A stretch of 52,086 nucleotides of DNA from CAZUQP01 sp964622455 (GCA_964622455.1 CAZUQP010000042.1:1-52086); one strand, 5' to 3'. Positions 43,013 through 51,962 are shown, numbered from the stretch's first letter. The notes: generated by a model not told the origin, from the letters alone. Made by a program: numbers and translations.

Positions 43013-45051
43013 GAGGCGCTCATTCTCTTAACTTCAATTACATGAGGTAATTGATTGAATTGATCGGTAATCTGTTTTAACTGGCCAGCATCATAAATTT
43101 GGATGGTCATGATAACAGACAGCATCTTAGTCGTTTTATTAATAGTGGAATTTAATGCAACTAAGTCAATTTTTGCATTAGCAAGCAAAGCTGTCATATC
43201 TTTTAATAAATGTTGCTGCCCGTAAGCGCGTATTTTTAAATCAACAGAATAAGCCGCGCGTTTTTCGCTGTCCCACGCCACATTGACTAAGCGATTATTA
43301 CGTTCTTTGGGTATGTTATTACAATTTTCCCGATGAATCGTGACGCCTCGTCCTTGGGTAATATATCCAATGATAGCATCATCTGGGATCGGTTTGCAGC
43401 ATTTTGCAATGCGAGTTAATACATCATGAATACCCGCAATTTGTAATCCGCTCGCTGTGCTGATGGATGTTTTAAACGGAATAATAGGCAAATTCTCTTC
43501 GGAAAGGATGGATAATGGGGTTGTTTTCAGAGATTTGCTTCCTTCACTGGAGGAATCTATGTCTTGTTGTTTAAACCAGTGCGCCACTTTGGCACGAGCA
43601 CGCGATGTTTTTAAATAACCCAATTCTTTATGCAGCCAATCGCGGCTGGGTGTGCCCTTTGGTGTCGTGATGATTTCAACTTGATCGCCTGTTTGTAGTC
43701 CATAAGTTAAAGGGACAATGTGTCCTTTGATTTTTGCGCCCTTACATTGATGACCCACATCACTATGAATACGGTAAGCAAAATCAAGCGGTGTTGCGCC
43801 ACGCGGTAAATCAATGATGTCGCCTGTGGGTGTAAAAACATAGATATTTTCTTCTAAAAATTCCATTTTTTTATCAACTACTGCACCCAGAGCCGCCATT
43901 TCTTTGTGCCACAATAATAATTGGCGGAGAAACGTAATTTTTGCTTCATAACCTGATTCTGGTGTTTTCGTTTCTTTATACACCCAATGTGCAGCCACGC
44001 CGTGTTCAGCGAATTCGTGCATCTCTGGCGTACGAATTTGTACCTCAAGATATTTGCCATCTGATCCAATCACCGCAGTATGAATAGAACGATAACCATT
44101 TTGTTTGGGATGACTGATGTAATCGTCAAATTCTTCAGTAAGATGTTCAAATATCTGATGGACAATACTTAATGCAAGATAACAATCCTGCACGGTAGGC
44201 ACTAAAATACGTACGGCGCTGCAATCATAAATATCTCGATAATTCAGGTTTTTCTTCAAACTTTTTAAATAAATGCTATAAATGTGTTTGGCGCGTCCGG
44301 CAATATCAGCTTTAATTCCTGCATGATTAAGTTTTTCTTTTAAAAAATGTAAAGTTGTCTGAATACGTTCTTCTCGATCAATGCGGCGTTCAGCTAAAAA
44401 ATCTGCGATAGTTTTATACGTATCGGGATCAAGATAATGAAAAGCGTGATCTTCTAATTCCCATTTTAATTGTCCAATCCCTAAGCGGTTTGCGAGAGGC
44501 GCATAAATATCCATGGTTTCTTCCGCAATACGTTTGCGTTCTCTTGGATTGACATGTTTAATTCCGCGCATGATACAGATGCGTTCCGCAAGCTTAATGA
44601 GTACTACGCGAATATCGGACACCATCGCTAAAAATAATTTGCGTAAGAGATCCACTTGCATTTTATTGCGCGTTTTATTGGATAATTTATCAAGCGCATT
44701 CATTTGCATGACGCTTGCAGCTAATTTGGCGGTGCGTTCACCTAATGTTTCTTTAATTGTTTCAATTGAAATACTAGTGTGTTGTAACGTGCTTGTTATG
44801 ATGCTAGCTGCAACGGCCGTTTGATCAAGCTGCATATCCAGCAAAATATCTGCCATCGTAAGGCTTTGTTCAAGACAAGATTGGCCATAGAACGTAGTCA
44901 GTCCTTTACTATGAATTTCTGCAAATTCCATACTTTTTTGGATTAAGTCAGTATCCCTTAATTGATAACGATGACGGATGTCATTCAGCCATGAATTGAT
45001 ATCAATAGAATCTTTTACAAGCGGCAAATTTTGTTGTTTCAAGGTGACCAT
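43009..45051 (-). CDS. relA: RelA, (p)ppGpp synthetase
   Basis: This 680-residue RelA/SpoT-family enzyme makes (p)ppGpp on stalled ribosomes. The N-terminal hydrolase-like region lacks the HD motif (SIITSTLQHTSISIETI where bifunctional enzymes have HDxxED), so hydrolysis is unlikely. The synthetase domain (about 235-375) has YDCSAVRILVP, YISHPKQNGYRSIHTAV and EVQIRTPEMHEFAEHGVAAHW. TGS (VFTPTGDIIDLPRGATPLDFAY), a zinc-finger/helical region with AKCCKPIPDD, and ACT at the C-terminus follow. The frame extends 29 codons into rlmD, but the ATG at 45051 (MVTLKQQ) lies directly after the rlmD stop and fits the family. Confidence 0.95.
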   Translation of the reverse strand: MVTLKQQNLPLVKDSIDINSWLNDIRHRYQLRDTDLIQKSMEFAEIHSKGLTTFYGQSCLEQSLTMADILLDMQLDQTAVAASIITSTLQHTSISIETIKETLGERTAKLAASVMQMNALDKLSNKTRNKMQVDLLRKLFLAMVSDIRVVLIKLAERICIMRGIKHVNPRERKRIAEETMDIYAPLANRLGIGQLKWELEDHAFHYLDPDTYKTIADFLAERRIDREERIQTTLHFLKEKLNHAGIKADIAGRAKHIYSIYLKSLKKNLNYRDIYDCSAVRILVPTVQDCYLALSIVHQIFEHLTEEFDDYISHPKQNGYRSIHTAVIGSDGKYLEVQIRTPEMHEFAEHGVAAHWVYKETKTPESGYEAKITFLRQLLLWHKEMAALGAVVDKKMEFLEENIYVFTPTGDIIDLPRGATPLDFAYRIHSDVGHQCKGAKIKGHIVPLTYGLQTGDQVEIITTPKGTPSRDWLHKELGYLKTSRARAKVAHWFKQQDIDSSSEGSKSLKTTPLSILSEENLPIIPFKTSISTASGLQIAGIHDVLTRIAKCCKPIPDDAIIGYITQGRGVTIHRENCNNIPKERNNRLVNVAWDSEKRAAYSVDLKIRAYGQQHLLKDMTALLANAKIDLVALNSTINKTTKMLSVIMTIQIYDAGQLKQITDQFNQLPHVIEVKRMSAS

Positions 45052-45052
45052 T

Positions 45053-46360
45053 TTATTTCTCGAAAAGTGCAATTGCTTCAATATGGCTGGTGTGGGGGAA
45101 CATGTTAATGAGACCCGCTGTTTTAAGTTGATATCCATGATTATAAACTAACTCTCCTGCATCACGTGCAAGAGTGGCTGGATTGCATGATACATAAACA
45201 ATGCGGTTTGCGTGTAAATTTGCAATGAAAGGAATCATTTCTTTTGCACCAGAGCGCGGCGGATCAAGTAATATTTTATGATATTTTTTTTGTAACCAAG
45301 ATGCGATCGATGCGGGTTCCATTAAATTTGCACTGTAAAATTCTGCATTGACAATATGATGATGCGCCGCATTTTTTTGCGCCTGCTCTACCATAGCATG
45401 ATTGCCTTCAATGCCTACGACATGTTTTGCAAAACGCGCGATGGGCAGAGTGAAGTTACCTAATCCGCAAAAAAGATCAAGCACATGATCATCGGGTTGA
45501 AGCGCTAATAAACGCAATGCTTCTTGAATCATTAAACGGTTAATTTCACTGTTCACTTGAGTGAAATCCAATGGATGAAAATACATTTCTAATTGATAAT
45601 CCGGTAAAAAATAACTTAATTGATCGCGTGAATCTGCCGGCCATATCTTATGAACGGGTGCGGGTGGATTGGGCTGTAAATAAATATGAAAATGATGTGT
45701 TTGTCCAAAAGTGCATAGTGCTGCGATATCTTTTTCTGGCAGAGGTCTCATATGACGAAACACTAACGCGGTGGTTTCATCACTCACTGCAATTTCAATT
45801 TGCGGGATATGTTCATACTCCGACAACCCTGCAATTAAGTTTCGAAGCGCAATGAGGTTTTCGCCGACACTTTTATGCAATATAGTGCATTGTTCGATAT
45901 CAGCGAGATAATGACTTTGCTTTTCACGAAAACCAATCAATAATTTTTCTTTCTTTTTGACATAACGAACGCCTAAGCGCGCTTTTCGTCGATAGCTTGA
46001 AGAAAGATGCGTAATCGGCGGCAGTATGTATTGAGGTGTTACACGGCCAAAATGTTTTAATTGTTCAATTAAAGTATCTTGTTTAAATTTAATTTGGGCA
46101 TCCATTTCAAGATGCTGCATGCTGCACCCGCCGCATATTCCAAAATGCGCGCATTCAGGGGTTATGCGCAATGGGGAGGGCGTCATAATCTTTACGGCTT
46201 TTGCTTCGTTATAGCGGCGATGTTTTTTGTAAATTTGGCAAAGTACTTCTTCTTCAGGTAAAGCGCCGTCCACAAACGTTGTTTTACCATCGATAGCAGC
46301 AATACCGCGCCCATCGTGGCTTAGTGATTCTATTGTAATTTCAAGCAGTTCAGACGACAT
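45053..46360 (-). CDS. rlmD: RlmD, 23S rRNA (uracil-1939) methyltransferase
   Basis: This 435-residue enzyme makes m5U1939 in 23S rRNA using SAM. It has an N-terminal TRAM domain (ITIESLSHDGRGIAAIDGKT), the 4Fe-4S cysteines CAHFGICGGCSMQHL, SAM-binding LDLFCGLGNFTLPIA (about 295-309), the substrate motif LLDPPRSGA and the catalytic Cys in VYVSCNPATLARD. Length matches E. coli RlmD (433). It is first in the rlmD-relA-barA unit; relA begins one base after its stop. In E. coli rlmD also precedes relA, while barA is divergent. Confidence 0.96.
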   Translation of the reverse strand: MSSELLEITIESLSHDGRGIAAIDGKTTFVDGALPEEEVLCQIYKKHRRYNEAKAVKIMTPSPLRITPECAHFGICGGCSMQHLEMDAQIKFKQDTLIEQLKHFGRVTPQYILPPITHLSSSYRRKARLGVRYVKKKEKLLIGFREKQSHYLADIEQCTILHKSVGENLIALRNLIAGLSEYEHIPQIEIAVSDETTALVFRHMRPLPEKDIAALCTFGQTHHFHIYLQPNPPAPVHKIWPADSRDQLSYFLPDYQLEMYFHPLDFTQVNSEINRLMIQEALRLLALQPDDHVLDLFCGLGNFTLPIARFAKHVVGIEGNHAMVEQAQKNAAHHHIVNAEFYSANLMEPASIASWLQKKYHKILLDPPRSGAKEMIPFIANLHANRIVYVSCNPATLARDAGELVYNHGYQLKTAGLINMFPHTSHIEAIALFEK

Positions 46361-46488
46361 GAGGTTATCACATTTTTAAAGGCGTACCATATTATCAGCA
46401 TGTATGAAATAAGAACAGCAGTAAAAAATTTTTAATAATCTAATCAAACGGTAAGATGTCAATGAATGGAAAAATGGGCTTTTTTTCC

Positions 46489-46494
46489 TATACT
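46489..46494 (+). promoter_or_regulatory. -10 box for the predicted 6S RNA
   Basis: TATACT at 46489-46494 is one base off TATAAT and lies 7 bases before GGGAGC, which would give a transcription start at about 46501. That is also where the long closing stem of the RNA begins. No good -35 hexamer stands 17 bases upstream; ATGGAA is there. The call rests on position with the RNA structure. Confidence 0.5.
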
Positions 46495-46498
46495 TAAT

Positions 46499-46675
46499 AA
46501 GGGAGCATTTTTGATAGAGTAGCGTCCAGAACCAGTAATGATGAGAGAGTTGAAATCGACTTCTGGCATGGTGAGCTAAGTCCTTACAAACGTAGGAAAG
46601 CCTAAAGTGTTAGAGCGGTTTCTGAAATACGATAAAGGGTTTCTGTGAGACAAAGCTTTACAAAGATGCTCTTTT
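46499..46675 (+). ncRNA. ssrS: Probable 6S RNA (ssrS)
   Basis: Positions 46499-46513 and 46661-46675 form an uninterrupted 15-bp helix (with G-U pairs) closing a 177-base region, about the 184-base size of E. coli 6S RNA. A second helix pairs CAGAACC (46527-46533) with GGGTTTCTG (46637-46645). The apical part reads GGTGAGC, a small hairpin (46582-46597), then AAGCCTAAAGTG. In E. coli 6S the same order occurs, GGTGAGC, hairpin, AAGCCTTAAAACTG. 6S RNA mimics an open promoter and traps sigma-70 RNA polymerase in stationary phase. A run of five T follows the closing stem. The assignment rests on size, fold and these motifs, not on a covariance search. It is divergent from rlmD and upstream of rocD. 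Confidence 0.7.
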
Positions 46676-46694
46676 TAATCCTAAAATTTGTGAC

Positions 46695-46722
46695 TTGCCG
46701 AATAGATATAAGCCAATATACT
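46695..46722 (+). promoter_or_regulatory. Predicted sigma-70 promoter of rocD
   Basis: TTGCCG (46695-46700) and TATACT (46717-46722) are separated by 16 bases and lie 33 bases before the rocD ATG. The spacing is one short of ideal. It sits directly after the end of the predicted 6S RNA, so rocD need not depend on read-through. Confidence 0.5.
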
Positions 46723-46754
46723 GATAGGATATTATTTTAAAAAACGGAATCCCT

Positions 46755-47954
46755 ATGCATCCCATTATTCAAAATGAACGTTTATATGGCGCTCATAATT
46801 ATAATCCTTTACCTGTTGTTCTTGTTCGAGGGCAGGGTATTTTTGTCTGGGATGATGAGGGCAATCGTTATATCGATATGATGAGTGCTTATTCAGCGGT
46901 GAGTTATGGGCATTCGCATCCTGAATTAGTCGCTGTATTAACTGAGCAAGCCAATCAATTAAGCGTCGTTTCCCGCGCATTTTATACCGATAAATTAGGA
47001 ATATTTTTAGAAAAGGTTTGCAAAGCAGCCAAACAAGACAAAGCACTTCCCATGAATACGGGCGCTGAAGCGGTTGAAACTGCTTTAAAAGCGGCGCGTA
47101 AGTGGGCGTATACTATTAAAAAAGTTCCGCCTGAAAAAGCAGAAATTATTGCTTGTGAGGGGAATTTTCATGGACGAACCATTACTATTGTCGGCATGTC
47201 TTCTGAAGCGCAATACCGAAATGGTTTTGGCCCTTTTGCGAAAGGATTTAAATTAATTCTTTACGGAGACGAGAAAGCATTAGAGAAAGCAATCACTCCC
47301 CATACAGCTGCTTTTATCGTAGAGCCAATTCAAGGTGAAGGCGGTATTATTGTGCCGCCTTCAGGTTATTTGAAAAAATGTGCGGAAATATGCCGGGCTA
47401 ATAACGTATTACTCATTTGCGATGAAATTCAAACAGGCATGGGAAGAACAGGAAAATTTTTGGCATCTGAGCATGAGGATGTTTCACCTGATGCTGTGTT
47501 ATTAGGCAAAGCATTAGGTGGTGGGTTATTACCGGTTTCTGTATTTTTAAGCCGGCGGGAAGTGATGGATGTTTTTACACCGGGCGATCACGGCAGCACG
47601 TTTGGCGGTAATCCTCTTGCGGCAGCAGTAGGCGCTCGAGCCTTAGATATATTATTTGATGAAAATCTTATTTTTAATTCGCTTAAATTAGGTAATCATC
47701 TACAAGATCGCTTAAAAAGAATTCAATCTCCTTTAGTCGAGAGTGTACGCGGAAAAGGATTATTGGTTGGCTTAAACATTAATCCACGTTATTATTCTGC
47801 TCGTGAGATTTGTTTGCGTTTATTAAAAAAAGGCGTATTAAGCAAAGAGACGCATGAAACGGTCGTGCGCTTAGCGCCCCCTTTGGTTATTACAGAAGAG
47901 CAAATTGATACTGTCGTTGCTGCAATTGAGGAAGTGTTAACGGAAGCAGTGTAA
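46755..47954 (+). CDS. rocD: Ornithine aminotransferase
   Basis: This PLP enzyme moves the delta-amino group of ornithine to 2-oxoglutarate, giving glutamate semialdehyde, in arginine and proline metabolism. The 399 residues include YGAHNYNPLPVVLVRGQGIF, typical of ornithine aminotransferase, the phosphate-binding NTGAEAVETALK, GNFHGRT, the Asp in LICDEIQTGMGRTG and the Schiff-base lysine in LLGKALGGG (near 255). Length matches Bacillus RocD (401). The upstream gap 46361-46754 holds the 6S RNA and two promoters. A secreted Sel1-repeat gene follows after 15 bases. Confidence 0.95.
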   Translation: MHPIIQNERLYGAHNYNPLPVVLVRGQGIFVWDDEGNRYIDMMSAYSAVSYGHSHPELVAVLTEQANQLSVVSRAFYTDKLGIFLEKVCKAAKQDKALPMNTGAEAVETALKAARKWAYTIKKVPPEKAEIIACEGNFHGRTITIVGMSSEAQYRNGFGPFAKGFKLILYGDEKALEKAITPHTAAFIVEPIQGEGGIIVPPSGYLKKCAEICRANNVLLICDEIQTGMGRTGKFLASEHEDVSPDAVLLGKALGGGLLPVSVFLSRREVMDVFTPGDHGSTFGGNPLAAAVGARALDILFDENLIFNSLKLGNHLQDRLKRIQSPLVESVRGKGLLVGLNINPRYYSAREICLRLLKKGVLSKETHETVVRLAPPLVITEEQIDTVVAAIEEVLTEAV

Positions 47955-47969
47955 AACATAAGGAATATC

Positions 47970-49373
47970 ATGATGCAAAAATGGATCCGATTTTTTTCTG
48001 TCCTTGTCTTGCTAGGATTGGCGTGCCCTGCCATTGCTGCTGATGAGACACTGCAATATTTTCAAGAAAAAGTAGCCAGTCAACAATTACCTGAAGCGGA
48101 TATCGCGCTCAAAAATAAAGATTATCAAAAAGCATTTTCTATTTATGAACATTTTGCAGAAGGAAATGTACCCGTCGCTGAATATCAACTTGCTTATCTT
48201 TATCAAAATGGTTTAGGGGTTGATAAAAAACCTGAACTGGCTGTTGCTTGGTACATGAAGGCCAGCAGTCAAGGACTGCCTGAAGCGCAATTTGCGATGG
48301 CAACGCTTTATTATTATGGCGTGGGTGTGGAACAAGGGCTGTCGATGGCGGTCACTTTATATAATCAAGCAGCTAAAAATAATAATCCTTTAGCACAATA
48401 CATGCTGGGTTATTTGGCGGCGAACGGTTTTGGCATGACGCAAAATTTAAATACGGCGCTTGATTGGTATAGCAAAGCTGCAGCAGCGGGCGTGCCTGAA
48501 GCGCAATATAATTTAGGTTTAATGTATTATACGGGCCAAGGTGTGTCCAAAGAAGATGGCAAAGCGTTTAGTTGGTTTAATTTAGCGGCCGAACAAGGCC
48601 TTCCAAAAGCGCAATTTATGTTAGGCGTTATGTATAGTTTGGGGCGCGCGGTGCCGACTGATAAAACGCAAGCTTTTTATTGGTATAACAAAGCAGCGCA
48701 GGCGGGATTGCCAGAAGCGCAATATAATTTAGGCATTCTTTATTACAATGGCAGCGGCACCACAGTGAATTTGAATTCGGCTGTTAGCTGGATAAAAAAG
48801 GCCGCGGATCAAGATGATGCGCGTGCGCAATATTTTTGGGGTTACTTAACTTATAATGGGATCGGTGTTGCGAAAAATATTCAACAAGCGATTGATTGGT
48901 ACGAAAAAGCAGCTGGCCAAGGCTTTTCTGAAGCGCAATTTGCTTTAGGTTTTCTTTATCACAACGGATTAGGTGTCGCGAAAGATGATCGTCAAGCATT
49001 TAGCTGGTATATGGCGGCGGCTAAACAAGGCCTTGCTAATGCGCAATATATGGTTGGTTTATTTTATCAACAAGGCATGGGTGTCATCAGTGATCCGAAG
49101 GCCGCAGCTTATTGGTATACAGAAGCGGCTGAACAGGGAATGGATAATGCACAATTGTTGTTAGGAGTCATGTATAGTCAAGGGCAGGGTATTTCTCGCG
49201 ATAATCAGGCGGCGTATGCTTGGTTTGATTTGGCCTCTACGTCAAGTAACACGGAAATTCGTGATTCCGCACTCAAAATGCGGGATGGATTGGGTAAAAC
49301 CATGACGGCAGGTGATATTAATGCTGCAAAACGGTTGTCGCAAAGCTATTATAGCAAATATGCGACTCAATAA
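47970..49373 (+). CDS. Secreted Sel1-repeat protein
   Basis: This 467-residue protein has a signal peptide (about 1-24, cut near AIAADE). Ten Sel1-like repeats of about 36 residues follow from about residue 70 to 430, each with an AQYxLGxxYxxG helix followed by A(I/F)xWYxKAAxQG. Such solenoids bind other proteins; LpnE and EnhC of Legionella are secreted Sel1 proteins that help entry into host cells. Whether this one leaves the cell is unknown. Its closeness to rocD (15 bases) suggests co-transcription. The C-terminal 35 residues (KTMTAGDINAAKRL) resemble the ending of many Sel1 proteins. AAGGA precedes two adjacent ATGs. Confidence 0.9.
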   Translation: MMQKWIRFFSVLVLLGLACPAIAADETLQYFQEKVASQQLPEADIALKNKDYQKAFSIYEHFAEGNVPVAEYQLAYLYQNGLGVDKKPELAVAWYMKASSQGLPEAQFAMATLYYYGVGVEQGLSMAVTLYNQAAKNNNPLAQYMLGYLAANGFGMTQNLNTALDWYSKAAAAGVPEAQYNLGLMYYTGQGVSKEDGKAFSWFNLAAEQGLPKAQFMLGVMYSLGRAVPTDKTQAFYWYNKAAQAGLPEAQYNLGILYYNGSGTTVNLNSAVSWIKKAADQDDARAQYFWGYLTYNGIGVAKNIQQAIDWYEKAAGQGFSEAQFALGFLYHNGLGVAKDDRQAFSWYMAAAKQGLANAQYMVGLFYQQGMGVISDPKAAAYWYTEAAEQGMDNAQLLLGVMYSQGQGISRDNQAAYAWFDLASTSSNTEIRDSALKMRDGLGKTMTAGDINAAKRLSQSYYSKYATQ

Positions 49374-49390
49374 AGGATAAAAATAACAGT

Positions 49391-50788
49391 ATGCAAAAAA
49401 CTCAACATAACACTTTTTTATTATGTATTGCGGGGTTGGTCAGTATAGGCGGTATTTTATACGGCTATGATATGGGCGTTATTTCAGGGGCTTTACTTTT
49501 TATCAACCAAACAATTCCCATGAATGATACGGAGATGGGCATTATCGTGGGTGCAGTGCTCGGCGGCGGATTGATAGGCACCCTTTTAGCAGGCCCCATA
49601 GGGGATCGGTATGGACGGCGTTATTTGATTTTGGCATCCAGCATTATTTTTATTTTAGGTGTAATTTCAATTTTGTGCGCAACGTCTTTTATTGTTTTAT
49701 TGTTGGCGCGATTATTACTAGGTATTGGTGTTGGAATTGTGGCAGTTGCTGTACCACTTTATGTTGCTGAAATGGTACCCAGTAAAGACCGCGGTAAATA
49801 TGTCACTTTTTTTCAATTATTATTAACGTTTGGTATTGTGCTTGCTTATTTTGTTGATTTATTTTTTACGCCGTCGGGTAATTGGCGGGCGATGTTTGCG
49901 ATTTTGTTAATCCCTTCAAGCATTTTATTTTTAGGCATGTGTATTTTTCCAGAAACGCCGCGTTGGTTGGTGGCTAATCGCAAATTAGATAAAGCAAAAG
50001 AGATATTACGGCGAGTGCGTAATACAGAAGTGGAGGTTCTGCATGATATTAATGAAATTCAACAAAGTTTGCAGAAAGTACGTAAAAGTACTTGGGGGGA
50101 ATTGTTTTCATACCAACTATTATTTCCTTCTTTGCTTGCGATTGCTGTTGCTATCTGTAATCAATTAACAGGAATTAATTCATTTTTACAGTATGCGCCT
50201 TTGATTTTGAAAAATGCGGGGATCAGTTCCAATTTTGTGTCGATGCTAGGTTCAGCAGGAATTGGCGTGCTTAATTTTTTATTCACGATTGTTGCGATTA
50301 TTTTCATTGATACACTGGGGCGCAGGCCTTTATTGCTGATCGGTGTAGCGGGTGTTGTGTTTGCAGAATTATTTTTAGGTGCAGTCAATTATTTTATCCC
50401 CAATTCACCGAACGCAGGTATTTTATCGTTGATTGGATTGTTGTTTTATATTGTCTTTTTTGCGATTGGCCCAGGCGTTGTTGTTTGGCTAGTGATTTCA
50501 GAGCTTTTTCCAACTCAAGTTCGCGGCAAGGGTATTGCGATTTGTTTATTTTTTAATTCGCTCGCATCTACATTATTGGCAACATTTTTTTTACCGATCG
50601 TTAAATATTTAGGGATGGGACAAACGTATTGGTTGTTTGCATTTTTTAGTTTAGGTTATTTTTTATTAACTTTTTTCTTTTTACCCGAAACAAAAGCGCG
50701 TTCGCTGGAAGAAATTCAAGAATATTTTTATAAAGTAGATCAAGATATTAAATTACCTTCTTTAACGAACGTGGTAAGAGATATTTAA
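49391..50788 (+). CDS. Sugar porter-family MFS transporter
   Basis: This 465-residue transporter has twelve helices and full sugar-porter signatures: GYDMGVISGALLFI in helix 1, GDRYGRRYLI after helix 2, RLLLGIGVGIVAVAVPLYVAEM for helix 4 and the loop, PETPRWL after helix 6, QLTGINSFLQYAP in helix 7 and PETKARSLEEIQEYF at the end. It resembles proton symporters for xylose, galactose, arabinose or myo-inositol. A myo-inositol or pentose substrate is possible but not readable. It starts 17 bases after the Sel1 gene and ends 13 before folD. Confidence 0.93.
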   Translation: MQKTQHNTFLLCIAGLVSIGGILYGYDMGVISGALLFINQTIPMNDTEMGIIVGAVLGGGLIGTLLAGPIGDRYGRRYLILASSIIFILGVISILCATSFIVLLLARLLLGIGVGIVAVAVPLYVAEMVPSKDRGKYVTFFQLLLTFGIVLAYFVDLFFTPSGNWRAMFAILLIPSSILFLGMCIFPETPRWLVANRKLDKAKEILRRVRNTEVEVLHDINEIQQSLQKVRKSTWGELFSYQLLFPSLLAIAVAICNQLTGINSFLQYAPLILKNAGISSNFVSMLGSAGIGVLNFLFTIVAIIFIDTLGRRPLLLIGVAGVVFAELFLGAVNYFIPNSPNAGILSLIGLLFYIVFFAIGPGVVVWLVISELFPTQVRGKGIAICLFFNSLASTLLATFFLPIVKYLGMGQTYWLFAFFSLGYFLLTFFFLPETKARSLEEIQEYFYKVDQDIKLPSLTNVVRDI

Positions 50789-50801
50789 AAGAAAAGGCCA
50801 T

Positions 50802-51656
50802 ATGGCAGCACGACTGATTGACGGCAAAATTCTGGCGAGCAGTATACGCAAAGAAATTGCAGCAAAAATTGCAGCACATAAACAGCAAGGATTGCGTGAG
50901 CCAAGCCTCGCTGTTATTTTGGTGGGTGATGATGCGGCATCTGCTCTTTATGTCCGTCATAAACGCGAGGCGTGTCATGAAGTTGGAATGCAATCGATTT
51001 ACCATCCCTTACCTGCCAAAGTCAGTGAAGAAGCATTAATTAATCTGATACATCAATTAAATGAAGACTCATCGATTGATGGCATACTTTTGCAGCTGCC
51101 ATTACCCGAGCATATTGATGTTGGTAAAGTGTTAGAATTAATTGATCCTCATAAAGATGTGGATGGTTTTCACCCCTACAATCTTGGTCGTTTGGTGCAA
51201 CGTCGTCCTTTAATGCGTCCGTGCACACCTTATGGGGTCATGAGATTGCTTGATAGCATTCAACAAGTTTATAAAAATCGGCACGCGGTGATTGTGGGTG
51301 CATCAAACATTGTAGGACGCCCAATGGCATTAGAATTATTGCTGGCGGGCAGTACGATTACGATTTGTCATCGTTTCACAGAAAATCTTTTGGATTATGT
51401 GCGAGACGCAGATATTTTAATTTCTGCGGTAGGAAAACCGGCGCTCATCAAAGGCAGTTGGATAAAACCAGGTGCTACAGTCATTGATGTAGGTATGAAT
51501 CGCTTGCCTGATGGCACGCTTTGTGGTGATGTGGAATTTGAAGCCGCTAAAGAACGCGCTGCTTGGATTACACCTGTTCCCGGCGGTGTTGGGCCAATGA
51601 CAGTGGCAAGTTTACTGCAAAATACGCTGTTAGCTGCTTATGGAGCGGGCGGCTAA
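50802..51656 (+). CDS. folD: FolD, methylenetetrahydrofolate dehydrogenase/cyclohydrolase
   Basis: This 284-residue bifunctional enzyme interconverts methylene-, methenyl- and formyl-tetrahydrofolate using NADP. It shows ASALYVRHKREACHEVGM (catalytic Lys and Tyr), DGILLQLPLPEHID, PHKDVDGFHPYNLGRL, the nucleotide-binding GASNIVGRPMALELL, and TPVPGGVGPMTVASLL at the end. Length matches E. coli FolD (288). It follows the sugar transporter by 13 bases behind AAAGG. Three tRNA genes follow with their own promoter. Confidence 0.97.
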   Translation: MAARLIDGKILASSIRKEIAAKIAAHKQQGLREPSLAVILVGDDAASALYVRHKREACHEVGMQSIYHPLPAKVSEEALINLIHQLNEDSSIDGILLQLPLPEHIDVGKVLELIDPHKDVDGFHPYNLGRLVQRRPLMRPCTPYGVMRLLDSIQQVYKNRHAVIVGASNIVGRPMALELLLAGSTITICHRFTENLLDYVRDADILISAVGKPALIKGSWIKPGATVIDVGMNRLPDGTLCGDVEFEAAKERAAWITPVPGGVGPMTVASLLQNTLLAAYGAGG

Positions 51657-51674
51657 TGATTTTTCTCGTATTGA

Positions 51675-51704
51675 TTGACTGCGATACCATCGTCCTAGTA
51701 TCAT
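51675..51704 (+). promoter_or_regulatory. Predicted sigma-70 promoter of the tRNA cluster
   Basis: TTGACT (51675-51680) and TATCAT (51699-51704) are 18 bases apart. The expected start at about 51711 leaves a short 5' leader before the proline tRNA. No GC-rich discriminator is apparent. Confidence 0.5.
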
Positions 51705-51753
51705 GCCAACCCGTTGGTTTAATAAATTATTTTTAAATCAGATATTTTTAAAT

Positions 51754-51830
51754 CGGGGTATAGCGCAGTCTGGTAGCGCGCCTGCTTTGGGAGCAGGATG
51801 TCGGGGGTTCGAATCCCTCTACCCCGACCA
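51754..51830 (+). tRNA. tRNA-Pro (UGG)
   Basis: This 77-base tRNA folds fully. The acceptor stem CGGGGTA pairs with TACCCCG. The anticodon stem CCTGC/GCAGG holds loop TTTGGGA with anticodon TGG. The T-arm has GTTCGAATC. The CCA end is encoded (51828-51830). The C1-G72 pair typical of bacterial proline tRNA is present. Confidence 0.97.
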
Positions 51831-51864
51831 AAAATAAAATGTGTTAAAGTAACGGTTCTAATGA

Positions 51865-51938
51865 GCGCCTGTAGCTCATTCGGATAGAGCACCGGCCTTC
51901 TAAGCCGGGGGTAACAGGTTCGAGTCCTGTCGGGCGCA
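51865..51938 (+). tRNA. tRNA-Arg (UCU)
   Basis: The acceptor stem GCGCCTG pairs with CGGGCGC, with one G-U pair. The anticodon stem CCGGC/GCCGG holds CTTCTAA, anticodon TCT, and the T-arm has GTTCGAGTC. The discriminator base A is at 51938 and is followed by TTT, so CCA is not encoded and must be added by the CCA enzyme. It closely resembles E. coli tRNA-Arg(UCU). Confidence 0.96.
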
Positions 51939-51962
51939 TTTTAGCAGATTAAAATAAGTTGT

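Noticed and set aside
45052..45138. 29-codon N-terminal extension of the relA frame into rlmD
   Set aside because: The extension is antiphase rlmD coding sequence; the ATG directly after the rlmD stop fits the family.
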